Source: an uncultured Desulfobacterium sp. (GTDB lineage Bacteria; Desulfobacterota; Desulfobacteria; Desulfobacterales; Desulfobacteraceae). From it: 6,657 nt of DNA. A program made the position numbers and the translations under genes. Numbering within the stretch: the stretch's first letter is position 1; the number at the start of each line of letters is the position of its first letter. Below, piece by piece: positions 5,737-6,657 of the stretch. Below the pieces are notes generated by a model that ran no database searches, was not told where the DNA came from, and worked only from the letters and a program-made list of their open reading frames with translations. The DNA lies in NCBI GenBank assembly GCA_937124525.1, contig CAKZLA010000246.1, positions 1 through 6,657 of the forward strand, written 5' to 3'.

Positions 5737-6395
5737 GTCCAGAATTAACGGTCCTTTTGATGTTCATAGCACTTTTAACAGGGATTTTCATGGGATTTCC
5801 CACCGCATTTGTTCTGGGTGGCGTCTCTGTGATTTTTGGCACTATTTTCATGGGGGGAGATATTTTCGGACTCTTTATTGCCCGCCTTTTCGGCCTCATG
5901 AAAAACTATACCCTCCTGGCGGTCCCCCTCTTTCTTTTCATGGGGGTATTCATGGAAAAATCAGGTATGGCAGAACGCCTTTTCAACGCCATGCACTTGC
6001 TCTGGGGGGGCATGAGGGGCGGGCTTGGCATCTCCACCATTGCCATATCCGCCGTTTTTGCCGCAGCAACAGGGGTGGTGGGGGCCTCTGAAATAACCAT
6101 TGGCCTCATGGCCCTTCCCATCATGCTGGAAAAAAAATACAATACTTCCATGGCCTGCGGTGCCATCTGCGCCGGCGGTACCCTGGGAATCCTGATTCCC
6201 CCCAGTGTGATGATCATCATCTATGGGCCCATCGCCCGCATATCCGTGGGTAAACTTTTCCTTGGAACCCTGGTGCCGGGTCTGCTGCTCACTCTTCTTT
6301 ACATGCTCTACATCGCAATAAGATGTTATTTAAACCCCCAGGACGGCCCTCCCATGCCCATGGAAGAGCGGCAGATTTCCCTGAAGGGGAAATGA
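5733..6395 (+). CDS. dctM: TRAP transporter large permease DctM, N-terminal part ending at an in-frame TGA
   Basis: This is the large, substrate-translocating inner-membrane subunit, driven by Na+ in characterised systems. ATG at 5733 overlaps the dctQ stop by 4 bp and has GGGGGAG (5716-5722) about ten bases upstream. Signature segments are VPLFLFMGVFMEKSGMAERL, GGLGISTIAISAVFAAATGV, VGASEITIGLMALP and CGAICAGGTLGILIPPSVMI, then GPIARISVGKLFLGTLVPG. The frame closes after 220 residues, about half the usual 420-440, at TGA 6393-6395 directly after ISLKGK. Sequence after the stop stays in the same frame and looks like DctM, so this is an interrupted gene rather than a short family member. A G-to-A change of a TGG tryptophan codon, a sequencing error or stop-codon recoding would each explain it. 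TGA ends dctQ and the DUF1848 gene normally, so general reassignment of TGA is unlikely. Confidence 0.9.
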   Translation: MSPELTVLLMFIALLTGIFMGFPTAFVLGGVSVIFGTIFMGGDIFGLFIARLFGLMKNYTLLAVPLFLFMGVFMEKSGMAERLFNAMHLLWGGMRGGLGISTIAISAVFAAATGVVGASEITIGLMALPIMLEKKYNTSMACGAICAGGTLGILIPPSVMIIIYGPIARISVGKLFLGTLVPGLLLTLLYMLYIAIRCYLNPQDGPPMPMEERQISLKGK

Positions 6396-6657
6396 CGGAT
6401 TCTCCTGACCTCTGTTATTCCACCGGCCCTGATCATCTTCTCGGTGCTGGGGAGCATTTTTTTTGGCATTGCAGCCGTGACGGAAGCCGCCGCAGTGGGA
6501 GCTGCTGCCAGTATTTTTCTTGCAGCAGGATATGGGCGTTTGAACATGGCTGTGGTTCGGGATGCGTGTCAGCAGACTCTGACCATCACTTGTATGATTA
6601 TGATGATCGCCATCGGAGCAAGCTTTTTTTCCACGGTATTTGTGGCCGTTCGCGGAG
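6396..6657 (+). pseudogene. dctM: Continuation of dctM after the in-frame TGA, open to the right edge
   Basis: Reading on from the TGA without any shift gives 87 further codons with no stop. They include RILLTSVIPPALIIFSVLGS, then IFFGIAAVTEAAAVGAAASI, and later DACQQTLTITCMIMMIAIGA. The G-I-A-x-x-T-E-A-A-A-V-G-A block is a hallmark of DctM proteins at just this place, after the cytoplasmic loop that ends the first half. No good new start with a ribosome binding site is evident in this frame. The piece is therefore either untranslated or reached only by readthrough. The remaining C-terminal part, about 120-130 residues, lies beyond the window. Confidence 0.85.

Noticed and set aside
6396..6450. 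SECIS element for selenocysteine at the dctM TGA
   Set aside because: The only pairing seen by eye is a 5-bp CACCG/CGGTG stem (6421-6425 with 6442-6446) with a 16-base loop, lacking the compact G/U apical loop expected of bacterial SECIS.
6392..6657. Restart at the ATGA overlapping the dctM TGA (ATG at 6392)
   Set aside because: Although GAAGGGGA lies just upstream, that frame gives a polar, histidine- and cysteine-rich sequence unlike a TRAP permease. The DctM-like sequence is in the original frame.

Overview
The window reads as a chromosomal segment from a Gram-negative anaerobe, most likely a sulfate-reducing Desulfobacterota of the Desulfobacterales type. This placement is an inference from gene content and protein style: a eukaryote-like glycogen branching enzyme, a DUF1848 cysteine-cluster protein and a TakP-like TRAP transporter. 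No rRNA or other marker gene confirms it. All convincing genes lie on the + strand.

Layout. (1) Positions 1-1620 hold the 3' part of a GH13 alpha-glucan branching enzyme, cut by the left edge. (2) About 1719-2732 holds a DUF1848-family protein with a C-terminal CX3CX2C cysteine motif. Its conserved N-terminus has no ATG, GTG or TTG in frame, so translation probably begins at an ATT codon behind a good Shine-Dalgarno sequence. (3) Positions 2733-3028 are non-coding and contain a strong 15-bp hairpin in the leader of the next gene. (4) Positions 3029-3622 encode a 197-residue protein that I read as two tandem Hfq/Sm-like domains joined by a lysine-rich linker. (5) Positions 3623-4017 are non-coding, with an 87-bp palindromic repeat resembling a MITE or REP element (3713-3799), then a sigma70-like promoter. 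(6) Positions 4018-6657 hold a tripartite TRAP transporter locus: the periplasmic receptor dctP, an intrinsic terminator or attenuator, the small permease dctQ, and the large permease dctM overlapping dctQ by 4 bp. The dctM frame is interrupted by a TGA at 6393-6395, but typical DctM sequence continues in the same frame to the right edge.

Functionally the genes form unrelated blocks: glycogen metabolism, an uncharacterised probable Fe-S protein, a possible RNA-binding protein, and organic-acid uptake. The TRAP genes form a real unit: receptor DctP captures a carboxylate in the periplasm and DctQM import it with Na+. The hairpin between dctP and dctQ would keep the receptor in excess over the permease.

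The points most worth following up are the tandem Hfq-like protein with its structured leader, the missing canonical start of the DUF1848 gene, the in-frame TGA in dctM, and the palindromic element. No complete new multi-gene system is evident.
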